A stretch of DNA of 64,000 nt from Cellulomonas aerilata (GTDB lineage Bacteria; Actinomycetota; Actinomycetes; Actinomycetales; Cellulomonadaceae). The notes under the pieces are model-generated. The model saw only the letters and a program-made list of their open reading frames with translations, was not told the DNA's origin and did not search any database. The position numbers and the translations under genes are program-made. The stretch spans positions 587,804-651,803 of the forward strand of contig NZ_BJYY01000013.1 in the NCBI RefSeq assembly GCF_007991755.1, given 5' to 3'. Position 1 is the stretch's first letter; the number at the start of each line of letters is the position of its first letter. Shown here piece after piece: positions 37,502 through 46,303 of this stretch.

Positions 37502-37527
37502 GCGCCCCGGCGTGACCGGGGTGGCGG

Positions 37528-37854
37528 TCAGACCGCTCGACGCTTGAGCTTGCGCCGCTCCCGCTCGGACAGGCCGCCCCAGATGCCGAAGCGCTCGTCG
37601 TGCTCCAGCGCGTACTCCAGGCACTCGGCCCGGACGTCACAGCCGGTGCAGACCTTCTTCGCCTCGCGCGTGGAGCCGCCCTTCTCCGGGAAGAACGCCT
37701 CCGGGTCGGTCTGGGCGCACAGCGCGCGCTCCTGCCAGCCCATGAGGCCGTCGTCGGCGGGTGCGCCGAAGATCGGCAGGACGGGTGCCACCGGCGACGG
37801 TGCCATGGCGTGGTCGGAGGGGAACGGTCCGTCCGCGTCGAGCAGATTCCACAT
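37528..37854 (-). CDS. whiB2: WhiB-family iron-sulfur regulator (WhiB2/WhmD-like)
   Basis: A 108-residue WhiB protein. Four Cys ligate a [4Fe-4S] cluster: one in RALCAQTDPEAFFPEKGG and three in VCTGCDVRAEC. The GIWGG turn and the basic tail SERERRKLKRRAV bind sigma factor and DNA. The start MWNLLDADG at 37854 was preferred because GGAGG lies 8 nt upstream and the promoter at 37902-37930 would otherwise start transcription inside the longer frame (ATG at 37899). WhiB2 is linked to septation in actinobacteria, and whiB2 neighbours manA/manB in M. tuberculosis. Confidence 0.92.
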   Translation of the reverse strand: MWNLLDADGPFPSDHAMAPSPVAPVLPIFGAPADDGLMGWQERALCAQTDPEAFFPEKGGSTREAKKVCTGCDVRAECLEYALEHDERFGIWGGLSERERRKLKRRAV

Positions 37855-37901
37855 GGGCGGTGCCTCCGGCTCGGGTCGACGGGTGGTGTCTCGCTGCATG
37901 A

Positions 37902-37930
37902 ATTACACGCGTGTCGTTCGCGATAGTCAA
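37902..37930 (-). promoter_or_regulatory. Consensus-like sigma-70 promoter of whiB2
   Basis: On the minus strand TTGACT (37930-37925) and TGTAAT (37907-37902) are 17 bp apart. This places the transcript start near 37895 and gives a leader of about 40 nt. It is the best -35/-10 pair noticed in the window. Confidence 0.7.
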
Positions 37931-38009
37931 GCCGGTAGGTGGTAGATGGCGGCGCCCGACCGGCCCGGTCGCGCCCGCCGCGCGTGCCGGCCGCCGCCCG
38001 GACGGCGCC

Positions 38010-38015
38010 TAGCCT
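38010..38015 (+). promoter_or_regulatory. Candidate leaderless -10 box (TAGCCT)
   Basis: TAGCCT ends 6 nt before the GTG at 38022. Confidence 0.5.
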
Positions 38016-38021
38016 GGCGGC

Positions 38022-38756
38022 GTGATCCCACCCCGCTCCGTCGCCGACGTCCTCGACCTCGTCACGGCCGACCCCGGCCGTCCTCGCCTGACCTGGTACG
38101 GCGGTGACGGCGAGCGCGTCGAGCTGTCGGGCGCGGTCCTGGCGAACTGGGTGGCGAAGACCACCAACCTGCTCGTCGAGGAGCTCGACGTCGAGCCCGG
38201 CGTCCGGGTCGGGCTCGACCTGCCGCCGCACTGGCGCACGGCGGTCTGGGCGCTGGCGGCGTGGCGCAGCGGCGCCGAGGTCGCGCTGGGCGGCGCGGCC
38301 GGCGACGCCGACGTCGTCGTCACGGACGCGCCCGGCGCGCACGCCGCCGCACGGCAGCTCGTCGCGGTGTCGCTGCCCGCCCTCGCGCGCCGGTTCGACG
38401 GCGACCTGCCCGACGGCGCCGTCGACGCGGCGGGCGCCGTGATGACCTACGGCGACGTGATCGGGTGGGCGCCGGTCACGGACCCGTCCGCCACCGCGCT
38501 CGACCTGCCGGGCCGGCCGCCGGTGCCGCACGCCGACCTGCTCCGCTGGGCCGGCGCGGCCGCGTCGCCGGGGCGGGTCGTCGTCGGCTGCGGCGAGTCG
38601 GACGAGGACGTGGCCGCGTGGCTGCAGGCACTGCTCGGCGTGCTCGCGGCGGACGGCTCGGTCGTCGCCCTCGCGGCCCCGATGGCGCGCGAGCTCGCCG
38701 CCGACCCGGACCGGCGCGCCCGCCTGCTGGCGTCCGAGCGGGTCACCGCGGGCTGA
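38022..38756 (+). CDS. TIGR03089 family protein (AMP-binding-like)
   Basis: A 244-residue protein of the actinobacterial TIGR03089 family, which resembles the N-terminal half of AMP-dependent acyl-CoA ligases but is far shorter. Seen are PRLTWYGGDGERVELSGAVL, the helix WVAKTTNLLVEELDVEPG and the repeat-like VGLDLPPHWRTAVWALAAWR. The adenylation signature and C-terminal lid are absent, so ligase activity is doubtful. It is divergent from whiB2 and convergent with a methyltransferase gene. Confidence 0.85.
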   Translation: MIPPRSVADVLDLVTADPGRPRLTWYGGDGERVELSGAVLANWVAKTTNLLVEELDVEPGVRVGLDLPPHWRTAVWALAAWRSGAEVALGGAAGDADVVVTDAPGAHAAARQLVAVSLPALARRFDGDLPDGAVDAAGAVMTYGDVIGWAPVTDPSATALDLPGRPPVPHADLLRWAGAAASPGRVVVGCGESDEDVAAWLQALLGVLAADGSVVALAAPMARELAADPDRRARLLASERVTAG

Positions 38757-38761
38757 CCGCG

Positions 38762-39637
38762 TCAGCCGACGACGGGCCCGGCCGGTCGGCGGAAGGCCAC
38801 GAGCATGATGTCGCTGAGCGCCCGGGAGTTCAGCAGCGGCGCCGCCAGCCACCCGACCGCCACCGAGGCGACCGTCACGGGCGAGGGCCGCCGGTCGAAG
38901 TGGGCGCGGGCCCACAGGCCCTGGCGGCTCATGCTCGGCAGGTGCGACACCTCCACCGGCTCGAGCCCGAGGTCCCGTCCGAGCCGCACCAGCCCCGGGC
39001 CGTCGAAGTACCACAGGTGCGGCGACGGGAGCCCGACCTGCCACAGCCGCTCGAAGACGGACGTCACACCGACCCGGCGCAGGACGTCCGCCACGCGGTA
39101 GACCAGACCGCGGCGGTCGGGGATGTTGACGACCAGCAGTCCCCCGGGGGCGAGCCGCTCCACGGACTGGGCGAGCGCCGCGCGGGGGTCGGGCAGGTGC
39201 TCGAGCACGTCGTTGAAGGTGATCACCGCGAACCGCTCGTCCGGCGCCAGGGCGTCCGGGAAGAAGCCGACCCGGACGCTCGACCCGGCGTCGATGGCGC
39301 GCTGGGCGACGCCGACGTCCGGCTCGACGCCGACGGCGTGCAGGCCCTCGGCGGTCGCGCGCTCCAGGAACCAGCCGTGCGCGCTGCCGACGTCGAGCAG
39401 GGTCGCGCCCGGGGGCACGCCCCAGTCCAGCACCCGGCGCACGACCGTCGCGTTGTTCTGGCGGCGCAGACCGGCGAGGCCGGTGGCGCGGGAGTCCTCG
39501 TCGATGACGGACGCCTCGGTGTTGATCCGGACGTCGAGCGTGGAGGCGTGGGTGCGGCACCGCGGGCAGCGGAACAGCCAGTCGGGTCCTGCCGGGACCG
39601 TCGGGGTGAGGCAGACGCAGCAGATGGGGGCGAGCAC
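38762..39637 (-). CDS. Class I SAM-dependent methyltransferase with N-terminal CxxC pairs
   Basis: A 291-residue enzyme. CCVC and CPRC near residues 7-27 form a rubredoxin-like zinc ribbon. The SAM-binding motif I is LLDVGSAHGWFLERA (about 80-94), followed by VGVEPD and the motif FNDVLEHLPDP (DxxEH, about 141). The layout matches glycan- or sugar-modifying methyltransferases found in polysaccharide loci. The GTG at 39637 follows TAGAGT by 7 nt. It lies 56 bp past manA on the same strand; the substrate is unknown. Confidence 0.85.
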   Translation of the reverse strand: MLAPICCVCLTPTVPAGPDWLFRCPRCRTHASTLDVRINTEASVIDEDSRATGLAGLRRQNNATVVRRVLDWGVPPGATLLDVGSAHGWFLERATAEGLHAVGVEPDVGVAQRAIDAGSSVRVGFFPDALAPDERFAVITFNDVLEHLPDPRAALAQSVERLAPGGLLVVNIPDRRGLVYRVADVLRRVGVTSVFERLWQVGLPSPHLWYFDGPGLVRLGRDLGLEPVEVSHLPSMSRQGLWARAHFDRRPSPVTVASVAVGWLAAPLLNSRALSDIMLVAFRRPAGPVVG

Positions 39638-39644
39638 GGCGAGA

Positions 39645-39650
39645 ACTCTA
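39645..39650 (-). promoter_or_regulatory. Candidate leaderless -10 box (TAGAGT)
   Basis: Minus-strand TAGAGT ends 7 nt before the GTG at 39637. Confidence 0.45.
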
Positions 39651-39693
39651 CGAGGGGTTCGCGGACCGGGTGCCCGGCGACCGGCGCCGTGCG

Positions 39694-40881
39694 TCAGGGC
39701 ACGTCGGCCTGGACCAGCGTCCCCGTCCCGCGGGCGGACAGCACACCCTCGACGGCCGCGACGAACACCGCCGAGCCCTGCACGAGCACGACCTCGTCGT
39801 CGGCCGACGTGACGGTGACGGTGCCCGCCAGGCAGAGCAGGATCCGCGGCCCGCGCCCGGGCAGCGGGTGCACCTCGTCGTCGACGAGGTCCGTGACGGA
39901 CAGCTCGAAGTCGTCCACGGGTGCGTAGAAGACCCGGGTCGCGCCGTGGAACACCTCCGGCGCCGTGCGGATGGGCGGCGCCGCCACGTAGTCCACGGCT
40001 CCGAGGAGCTCGTCGACGTCGACGTGCTTGGTGGTCAGGCCGGCCCGGAGCACGTTGTCCGAGCTCGCCATGACCTCGACGCCGAGCCCCCCGAGATAGG
40101 CGTGCACCCCGCCGGCCGGGACGAACAGCGCCTCTCCCGGCTGCAGCGTCACGGGGTTGAGCAGCAACGACGCCACGATGCCCGGGTCACCGGGGTACGC
40201 CGCGGCGAGGGTCAGCACGGTGGAGTCGGCACGCGGCGACGTCGACCCGCTCCGCAGCCGCTCCCGGCACGCCTCCACCAGCACGCGGACGTCCTGCGGC
40301 GACGGCCGGCTGCGGCGGTCGAGGAGGCACGTGAAGGCGGCACGCACGCCCTCGGGGGACGGGTCGGACCGGAGCAGGGCGTGCAGCTTCTCGGCCAGCG
40401 GCGAGGCGAGCCCGGCGAACAGCTCGGCCGCGCGCCGGGGCGCGCGGAACCCGCACAGCGCCTCGAACGGCGTCAGGGCGTAGACGAGCTCGGGCTTGTG
40501 GTTGCGGTCGCGGTAGTTGCGGTGGGGCGCGTCGATCGGGACCCCCGCGCGGTCCTCCGCGTCGAAGCCGGCGCTGGCCCGCTCGACGTTCGGGTGGACC
40601 TGCAGCGACAGCGGCCGCTGCGGGGCCACGATCTTGAGCAGGTAGGGCAGCCGGTCCCCGAAGCGAGCCCGCACGTCGTCCCCGAGCATGGCGCTGGGGT
40701 CGGCGGCGATGAGCGCGGCGAGGTCGCGGGCGCCGCCGTCCACGCCGGCCGGCGCGCTGGGGTGGGCGCCGAACCACATCTCGGCCACCGGGCCACCCGG
40801 CGGGGCGAAGTCCAGCAACGCCGGGATGGCGTCGGGAGACCCCCACGCGTAGTCCCGCGTGATCCCGCCGATCCTGTGCAT
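39694..40881 (-). CDS. manA: Mannose-6-phosphate isomerase, class I
   Basis: A 395-residue type I phosphomannose isomerase that interconverts fructose-6-phosphate and mannose-6-phosphate. Zinc-binding and catalytic motifs are present: PLSLQVHPN (Gln and His), [20 protein letters not shown] (His-Lys-Pro-Glu), and [20 protein letters not shown] with the third His. The ATG at 40881 lies in a leader carrying GGGGGGACAGGGAC. With manB it makes mannose-1-phosphate for GDP-mannose. Confidence 0.95.
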   Translation of the reverse strand: MHRIGGITRDYAWGSPDAIPALLDFAPPGGPVAEMWFGAHPSAPAGVDGGARDLAALIAADPSAMLGDDVRARFGDRLPYLLKIVAPQRPLSLQVHPNVERASAGFDAEDRAGVPIDAPHRNYRDRNHKPELVYALTPFEALCGFRAPRRAAELFAGLASPLAEKLHALLRSDPSPEGVRAAFTCLLDRRSRPSPQDVRVLVEACRERLRSGSTSPRADSTVLTLAAAYPGDPGIVASLLLNPVTLQPGEALFVPAGGVHAYLGGLGVEVMASSDNVLRAGLTTKHVDVDELLGAVDYVAAPPIRTAPEVFHGATRVFYAPVDDFELSVTDLVDDEVHPLPGRGPRILLCLAGTVTVTSADDEVVLVQGSAVFVAAVEGVLSARGTGTLVQADVP

Positions 40882-40910
40882 GTCCCTGTCCCCCCGTCGG
40901 CCGCGGGTCG

Positions 40911-40916
40911 AGGCTA
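40911..40916 (-). promoter_or_regulatory. Candidate -10 box (TAGCCT) for manA
   Basis: Minus-strand TAGCCT lies 29 nt before the manA ATG. The 169-bp divergent gap to rmlA shows no other strong signal. Confidence 0.4.
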
Positions 40917-41050
40917 TCGGCCACCGTCCGCCGGTCACGCCCGGTTGCCCGGACCTCACCCACCCGCTACGTCACACCGGTCACCACGGCGCCCGGGCCC
41001 GGGTGTGCCGCTGCGGTCCGTGCCCTCCCGGTGCGGCAGACTGTCCGTCC

Positions 41051-41923
41051 ATGCGCGGAATCATCTTGGCCGGCGGTTCGGGGACGCGGCTGCACCCGAT
41101 CACGATGGGCGTCAGCAAGCAGCTCGTCCCGGTCTACGACAAGCCGATGATCTACTACCCGCTCTCCACCCTGATCCTCGCCGGGATCCGCGACGTGCTG
41201 GTCATCACGACCCCCCACGACGCCGACCAGTTCAGCCGGCTGCTCGGTGACGGGTCGCAGTTCGGCATCTCCATCAGCTACACCGTCCAGGCCGAGCCCA
41301 ACGGCCTCGCGCAGGCGTTCGTCCTGGGCGCGGACTTCGTGGGGTCGGACTCCGTCGCCCTCGTGCTCGGGGACAACATCTTCTACGGCGCGGGCCTCGG
41401 CTCGCGCCTCCAGCGGTTCCAGGACATCGACGGCGGCGCCGTCTTCGCCTACCGGGTGGCCGACGCGACGTCCTACGGCGTCGTGGAGTTCGACGCCTCG
41501 GGTCGCGCGCTCTCCCTGGAGGAGAAGCCGGCGCACCCCAAGTCGAGCTACGCCGTGCCGGGCCTGTACTTCTACGACAACGACGTGCTCGCGATCGCGC
41601 GGGACCTCGAGCCGTCGGCCCGGGGCGAGTACGAGATCACCGACGTCAACCGTGCGTACCTCGAGCAGGGTCGGCTCCAGGTCGAGGTGCTCCCCCGCGG
41701 GACGGCATGGCTGGACACGGGCACGTTCGACTCTCTGCTCGAGGCGTCGGACTACGTGCGCACCATCGAGCACCGGCAGGGCCTCAAGGTCGGCTCCCCC
41801 GAGGAGGTCGCCTGGCGCCGCGGGTTCCTCACCGACGACGAGCTGCGCGAGCGCGCGCACAACCTCACCAAGTCCGGGTACGGCAGCTACCTGCTGGGGC
41901 TGCTCGAGCCGGGCCAGGCCTGA
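41051..41923 (+). CDS. rmlA: Glucose-1-phosphate thymidylyltransferase
   Basis: A 290-residue nucleotidyltransferase, the first enzyme of dTDP-L-rhamnose synthesis. It has [18 protein letters not shown] at the N-terminus, [20 protein letters not shown], the metal-binding [13 protein letters not shown], and the later [20 protein letters not shown] and [17 protein letters not shown]. All are canonical RmlA motifs and the length is typical. An AGACT-type sequence precedes the ATG, but no strong ribosome-binding site is seen. rmlC and rmlD are 7-9 kb downstream. Confidence 0.97.
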   Translation: MRGIILAGGSGTRLHPITMGVSKQLVPVYDKPMIYYPLSTLILAGIRDVLVITTPHDADQFSRLLGDGSQFGISISYTVQAEPNGLAQAFVLGADFVGSDSVALVLGDNIFYGAGLGSRLQRFQDIDGGAVFAYRVADATSYGVVEFDASGRALSLEEKPAHPKSSYAVPGLYFYDNDVLAIARDLEPSARGEYEITDVNRAYLEQGRLQVEVLPRGTAWLDTGTFDSLLEASDYVRTIEHRQGLKVGSPEEVAWRRGFLTDDELRERAHNLTKSGYGSYLLGLLEPGQA

Positions 41924-41952
41924 CCCTGAACCCGCCGCCCGGGGGTCCCGCC

Positions 41953-44040
41953 GTGGCCGCCGCTCCCCGGGAGCGGTCCGGCCGGACGACCCCGCCCCGA
42001 CCCGAGGGCACGACGGCCGTGCGACGTCCCACCCTGGGCGGGCCCGCACGCGGCGACGTGCGCCTCGACATCCAGGTGCTGCGCGCCCTGGCCGTCGGCC
42101 TCGTGCTGCTCTACCACCTGTGGCCGGACCGCCTGCCGGGCGGGTTCGTCGGGGTGGACGTCTTCTTCGTCATCTCCGGGCTGCTCATCACCTCCCACCT
42201 GCTCCGCAGCGCGGTGTCCCCCGGCGGTGTCCGGCTCGGGCGGTTCTGGGCGAACCGGGCACGGCGGCTGCTGCCGCTGGCCAGCGTGGTCCTGCTCGCG
42301 ACGGCGGCGGGGACCTTCGCGTTCCTCCCGGAGTCGGCGTGGCGGCCGACTCTGCGCAACCTCATGGCGTCCGCCCTGTACGTCGAGAACTGGAGCCTCG
42401 CGGCGTCGTCCGTCGACTACCTGGCGCGCGACCAGGCACCGCTGGCCACCCAGCACTTCTGGTCCCTGTCCGTGGAGGAGCAGTTCTACCTCGCGTGGCC
42501 GGTGATCGTGGTGCTCGCCGCCGGCTGGGCCGTGCGCCGGGCGCGCGGCCGGCACCTCTCCCGCGCGGTCGTCGTCCGGCGCGGCGTCATGGCGGTCATG
42601 GTCGCCATCTTCGCCCTGTCGCTGGCCTGCTCGGTCTGGCTGACCGCGACGGACCCCGGCACCGCGTACTTCGCGACGACGACGCGGGCGTGGGAGTTCG
42701 CGGCCGGCGGCCTGCTCGCGATGCTCCCGACCGCGCAGCCCGCGGCGGGCCGCCCGGTCGCGGTCCGCACCGCCGGCGCTGTCGCCGGCCTCGCCGCGAT
42801 CGTCGCGTCGGCCCTCGTCCTGTCGGACGCCACCCCCTTCCCCGGGACGGCGGCGCTGCTCCCGGTGCTCGGCACGGCGGTGTTCCTGTGGGCCGGACGG
42901 GTCCCCGGTGCGAGCCGGCCCGCGGTGGCCGCCGCGCTGCGCCCGGTCCGCTACCTCGGGGACATCTCCTACGGGGTCTACCTGTGGCACTGGCCGCTCG
43001 TGGTCATCGTCCCCGCCGCGCTCGGCGGCCCGCTGGGCACGGCGGCGAAGGTCGGCGTCCTTGCCGTGACGGTCATGCTCGCGGCCGCCAGCAAGGTGCT
43101 GGTGGAGGACCCGTTCCGGTACCGCCCGTTCTGGCTCGCCCCCGTCCGGCGCGGGTTCTACCCCGCGGCGGCGGGGATCGCGGCCGTCGTGCTGGTCTGC
43201 GTCACCGGGCTCGGCGCCCTCGACCGTGCCGCCGCTCGGGCCGCCGACCTCGCCGCGGCCCGGCCCGACCAGACGCTCTCGACGCCCACCGACCCTGACG
43301 CCCCGCTCGCACCGACCCTGGCGGACCGCCCGTTCGACAACGCCGGGATGTACGACTGCTTCGACCTCGAGCACCTGCGGGCGCGCAGCTGCACGTACGG
43401 CCCGGCCGACGCGGCGGTGTCCGTGGCGATCACCGGGGACTCGCACGCCGCCCACCTGCTGCCGCCGCTGATCTCCCTCGCGGAGCGCCGGGGCTGGCGG
43501 CTCACCACCTACGTCGGCATCTCGTGCGACGCCGGCCTGGCCCCGGCGTGCGCGGACGGCCCCGAGACCTTCGACACCATCGTGGGCGCCGACCACGACG
43601 TCGTCCTCTTCTCCGCCTTCCGGGGCTCGGGCTCGGACTACGACGACGTACGGACGTACGTCACGGCGCTGCACGACGCCGGCGTCCGGCTGCTGCCGGT
43701 CGCCGACGTGCCGATGAACCCGCCCACGACGTACGCGTGCATCGACGACAGCGGCGGCGACGCGGGCGAGGCCGCGCGGTGCACGACCCCCCGCGACGAG
43801 GCGCTGGAGCGGGTCCCGGACCGGGTCACCCGGATCGCCGACGAGCTGGGCACGGGCTACCTCGACCTGACCGACGCCTTCTGCGACGGCGAGCGCTGCC
43901 GCGCGGTGTCCGGCAACACGATCGTCTACCAGGACTCGCCGAGCTCCCACCTCACCGCGACGTTCGGCCGGGAGCTGGTCCCGCTGCTCGAGGCGGGCAT
44001 CGACGAGGCCCTGGGGACCGCGGCGGTCACCCGGGGCTGA
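41953..44040 (+). CDS. OafA/YrhL-type acyltransferase with C-terminal SGNH domain
   Basis: A 695-residue membrane O-acyltransferase. The acyltransferase-3 domain begins LDIQVLRALAVGLVLLYHLW and GVDVFFVISGLLITSHLL, with RRLLPLASVV and WSLSVEEQFYLAWP, and spans about ten helices to residue 410. The extracytoplasmic SGNH esterase-like domain has VAITGDSHAAHLLP as block I and DSPSSHLT as the Asp/His block. Such fusions O-acetylate surface glycans. The start is uncertain: the GTG at 41953 follows GGGGGT by 7 nt; GTG 42019 is an alternative. Confidence 0.88.
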   Translation: MAAAPRERSGRTTPPRPEGTTAVRRPTLGGPARGDVRLDIQVLRALAVGLVLLYHLWPDRLPGGFVGVDVFFVISGLLITSHLLRSAVSPGGVRLGRFWANRARRLLPLASVVLLATAAGTFAFLPESAWRPTLRNLMASALYVENWSLAASSVDYLARDQAPLATQHFWSLSVEEQFYLAWPVIVVLAAGWAVRRARGRHLSRAVVVRRGVMAVMVAIFALSLACSVWLTATDPGTAYFATTTRAWEFAAGGLLAMLPTAQPAAGRPVAVRTAGAVAGLAAIVASALVLSDATPFPGTAALLPVLGTAVFLWAGRVPGASRPAVAAALRPVRYLGDISYGVYLWHWPLVVIVPAALGGPLGTAAKVGVLAVTVMLAAASKVLVEDPFRYRPFWLAPVRRGFYPAAAGIAAVVLVCVTGLGALDRAAARAADLAAARPDQTLSTPTDPDAPLAPTLADRPFDNAGMYDCFDLEHLRARSCTYGPADAAVSVAITGDSHAAHLLPPLISLAERRGWRLTTYVGISCDAGLAPACADGPETFDTIVGADHDVVLFSAFRGSGSDYDDVRTYVTALHDAGVRLLPVADVPMNPPTTYACIDDSGGDAGEAARCTTPRDEALERVPDRVTRIADELGTGYLDLTDAFCDGERCRAVSGNTIVYQDSPSSHLTATFGRELVPLLEAGIDEALGTAAVTRG

Positions 44041-44049
44041 CGGGCGGAC

Positions 44050-45147
44050 TCAGCTGCTCAGCGTCGCCAGGGCGTCGACGATGGTGCGGCTCGGGTGCAC
44101 GTCGTCCGAGCCGGACCCCCCGGCGTGCCGCCGCGGGTCGTCGAGGAACTCCCGCAGCCGCCCCGTGTCGAAGCCCGTGACCAGGACCGTGCTGCCGGTG
44201 CCGACGGCTCGCTCGGTCCGTGCCCGGTGGACGGCGCACGGGATGCCCAGGTGCGCGCTCTCCTCCTGCAGGCCCCCGCTGTCCGTCACGACGAACTGGG
44301 CGCGCGCCAGGACGGGGAGGAACCGGACGTAGCTGAGCTTCTCCGCCAGGACGAAGCGCTCGCCGTCGAACAGCTCGGTGAGGCCGTACGCCGCGAGCCG
44401 CTCCCGCTCGCTCGCCCCGGCGAAGTAGACGATCGGCAGGCGCGCCGAGTACTCCCGCAGCGTCTCCAGCGCCGTGCGGTACAGGTCCTCGCGGCGCACG
44501 AGCTCGAAGCGGTGCAGGGTCGCGACCCCGTAGGACTCGGGCAGCGCGATGCCGGTGTCCTCGGGGTGCTCGAGGGCCTCGCGGACGGCGTCGACGACGG
44601 TGTTCGCGCCGGTGGTCACGACCGCACCGCGGCTGCGCCGCAGGTTGCGCGCCTCCACGGCCGTCGGGGCGAAGTGCAGGTCGGCGACCCGTCCCACCAC
44701 GCGCCGGTTGAGCTCCTCGGGGAACGGGTGCAGCAGGCTGCCGCTGCGCAGGCCGGCCTCGACGTGACCGACCCGCGCCCCGAGCCACCGACCGATCAGC
44801 GCACCGATCGGCGCCGTGAACGTGTCCCCGTGCACCAGGACGATCGCGGGCGTGCCGTCGGCCACCAGCCGCTCCCGCAGCGCGCGGCGCTGCGACCACA
44901 CCGTCGCGGCGAGGCGGCCCGCCCACCGGGGCACGTCGGCGGGGCGGGCCACGTTGCGCGCACCGTGCTGGGGGACGAGCCACCGTTCGGGGCGCGGCAG
45001 CCGCAGGTCCGCCAGCGTGCCGGACAGCTCGTGCACGTGCTGCCCCGAGTACCAGATCTCGGCGGGCCGCCCGCGCCCGGCGAGCTCGTGGAAGACCGGC
45101 GCGATCTTGATGAGCTCGGCGGTCGTCCCCACGATGAATGCGATCAC
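44050..45147 (-). CDS. wecB: UDP-N-acetylglucosamine 2-epimerase (non-hydrolysing)
   Basis: A 365-residue member of the epimerase-2 family, which makes UDP-ManNAc. Visible are VGTTAELIKIAPVFHELAGR at the N-terminus, WYSGQHVHEL, LVHGDTFTAPIGALIG, GHVEAGLRSG, and the C-terminal VVTDSGGLQEESAHLGIP with the catalytic Glu and conserved SGG. The GTG at 45147 was chosen because the fold begins there and GGGAGG lies 8-9 nt upstream. It probably supplies ManNAc for the polysaccharide made by the surrounding genes. Confidence 0.9.
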   Translation of the reverse strand: MIAFIVGTTAELIKIAPVFHELAGRGRPAEIWYSGQHVHELSGTLADLRLPRPERWLVPQHGARNVARPADVPRWAGRLAATVWSQRRALRERLVADGTPAIVLVHGDTFTAPIGALIGRWLGARVGHVEAGLRSGSLLHPFPEELNRRVVGRVADLHFAPTAVEARNLRRSRGAVVTTGANTVVDAVREALEHPEDTGIALPESYGVATLHRFELVRREDLYRTALETLREYSARLPIVYFAGASERERLAAYGLTELFDGERFVLAEKLSYVRFLPVLARAQFVVTDSGGLQEESAHLGIPCAVHRARTERAVGTGSTVLVTGFDTGRLREFLDDPRRHAGGSGSDDVHPSRTIVDALATLSS

Positions 45148-45177
45148 TCTCGGTGCCCTCCCAGTCGGCCTCGCGCA

Positions 45178-45183
45178 AGGATA
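45178..45183 (-). promoter_or_regulatory. Candidate -10 box (TATCCT) for wecB
   Basis: Minus-strand TATCCT lies 30 nt before the wecB start, upstream of its ribosome-binding site. Confidence 0.4.
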
Positions 45184-45213
45184 GTGGCGCCCGTCCGGCC
45201 CGAGGTCGCGGGA

Positions 45214-45219
45214 TAGGGT
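45214..45219 (+). promoter_or_regulatory. Candidate leaderless -10 box (TAGGGT)
   Basis: TAGGGT ends 7 nt before the GTG at 45227; it faces the wecB promoter. Confidence 0.5.
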
Positions 45220-45226
45220 CTGCGGC

Positions 45227-46303
45227 GTGCCTCCCGAGCCGACCCCCGGACCCGACGACGCCCCAGGCCGGGACGGCGGCCCTCGCCTGGACGCGCTGAG
45301 CGTGGTCGTCCCCGTCCACGACGAGGAGGCCTGGGTGGGCGCGTGCCTCGAGGCGCTGCTCGCCGCCGGGGACGCCGCCGGGCTGCCGCTGGACGTGGTC
45401 GTCGTCGACGACGGCAGCACGGACGGGACCGCCGCGGTGCTGGCCGGTCTGGCCGCGAGCCACCCCGGGATCCGCGTGCACACCCAGGCGAACGCGGGCC
45501 GGTTCGCGGCCCGCACGGCCGGGATCACGCTGGCCCGCGGGCCGTGGGTGCTCCTGCTCGACAGCCGGGTCGTCGTCGGGGACGGGTCGCTGCGGTGGGT
45601 CCGGGAGCAGCTGGCCGAGCACCCCGACCGCCAGGTCTGGTGCGGCCACGTCGAGGTGGAGACCGGCAACGCCTACGCCGCGTTCTGGTCGGGCCTGGTC
45701 AAGATCGGCTGGCGCCGGTACACCGCCCGGCCCCGCCTGGTCTCCTTCGGCGCCGAGGAGTTCGACCTGTACCCCAAGGGCACCGGGTGCCTGCTCGTCC
45801 GCCGGGACCTGCTGCTGTCCGCCGTCGGCGCGTTCGAGTCCCTGTACGACCGGGCGCACCTGGCCAGCGACGACACCCGGCTGCTGCGGGACATCGCCGG
45901 ACGCACCCGGATCTGGCTGTCCCCGGACTTCGCGTTCCGGTACCACGGCAAGTCCGGCGGGCGGGCGTTCGTGCGCCAGTCCTTCTTCCGCGGCACCACG
46001 TTCGTCGACGGCTACCTCGGCCAGCCGGGTGTGGTGCGCCGGGCGCTGCTGGCCGCCGTCGGCCTGGGCCTGGCCGGGTGCGTGGTCGCGGTGCGCCGGC
46101 CGGCCGTCGCGGCGGCGGGGGCCGCGGCCGTCGCCGTCGCGGTCCCGACCGCGGTCCGCCTCGTCGGCGGCTCGACCGCCGAGGTGCGGGCCGCCGCCGC
46201 GCTGACCCCCGTGTTCGTGCCGGTCTTCGGGGCCGGGGTTCTGCGCGGGCTGGCGCTGGCCGCCCGGGCCCGGCTCGCCCAGCGCGGCACCGCGCGCGGA
46301 TGA
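45227..46303 (+). CDS. GT2 family glycosyltransferase with C-terminal membrane helices
   Basis: A 358-residue enzyme. The GT-A domain shows LSVVVPVHDEEAWVGACLEA, VVVDDGSTDGTAAVL, NAGRFAARTAGI and the DxD-like LLDSRVVV, then GTGCLLVRRDLLLSAVGAFE and SDDTRLLRDIAGRTRIW. Two to three membrane helices close the protein. The stop overlaps the flippase gene start (ATGA). The sugar donor is not predictable. Confidence 0.88.
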   Translation: MPPEPTPGPDDAPGRDGGPRLDALSVVVPVHDEEAWVGACLEALLAAGDAAGLPLDVVVVDDGSTDGTAAVLAGLAASHPGIRVHTQANAGRFAARTAGITLARGPWVLLLDSRVVVGDGSLRWVREQLAEHPDRQVWCGHVEVETGNAYAAFWSGLVKIGWRRYTARPRLVSFGAEEFDLYPKGTGCLLVRRDLLLSAVGAFESLYDRAHLASDDTRLLRDIAGRTRIWLSPDFAFRYHGKSGGRAFVRQSFFRGTTFVDGYLGQPGVVRRALLAAVGLGLAGCVVAVRRPAVAAAGAAAVAVAVPTAVRLVGGSTAEVRAAAALTPVFVPVFGAGVLRGLALAARARLAQRGTARG

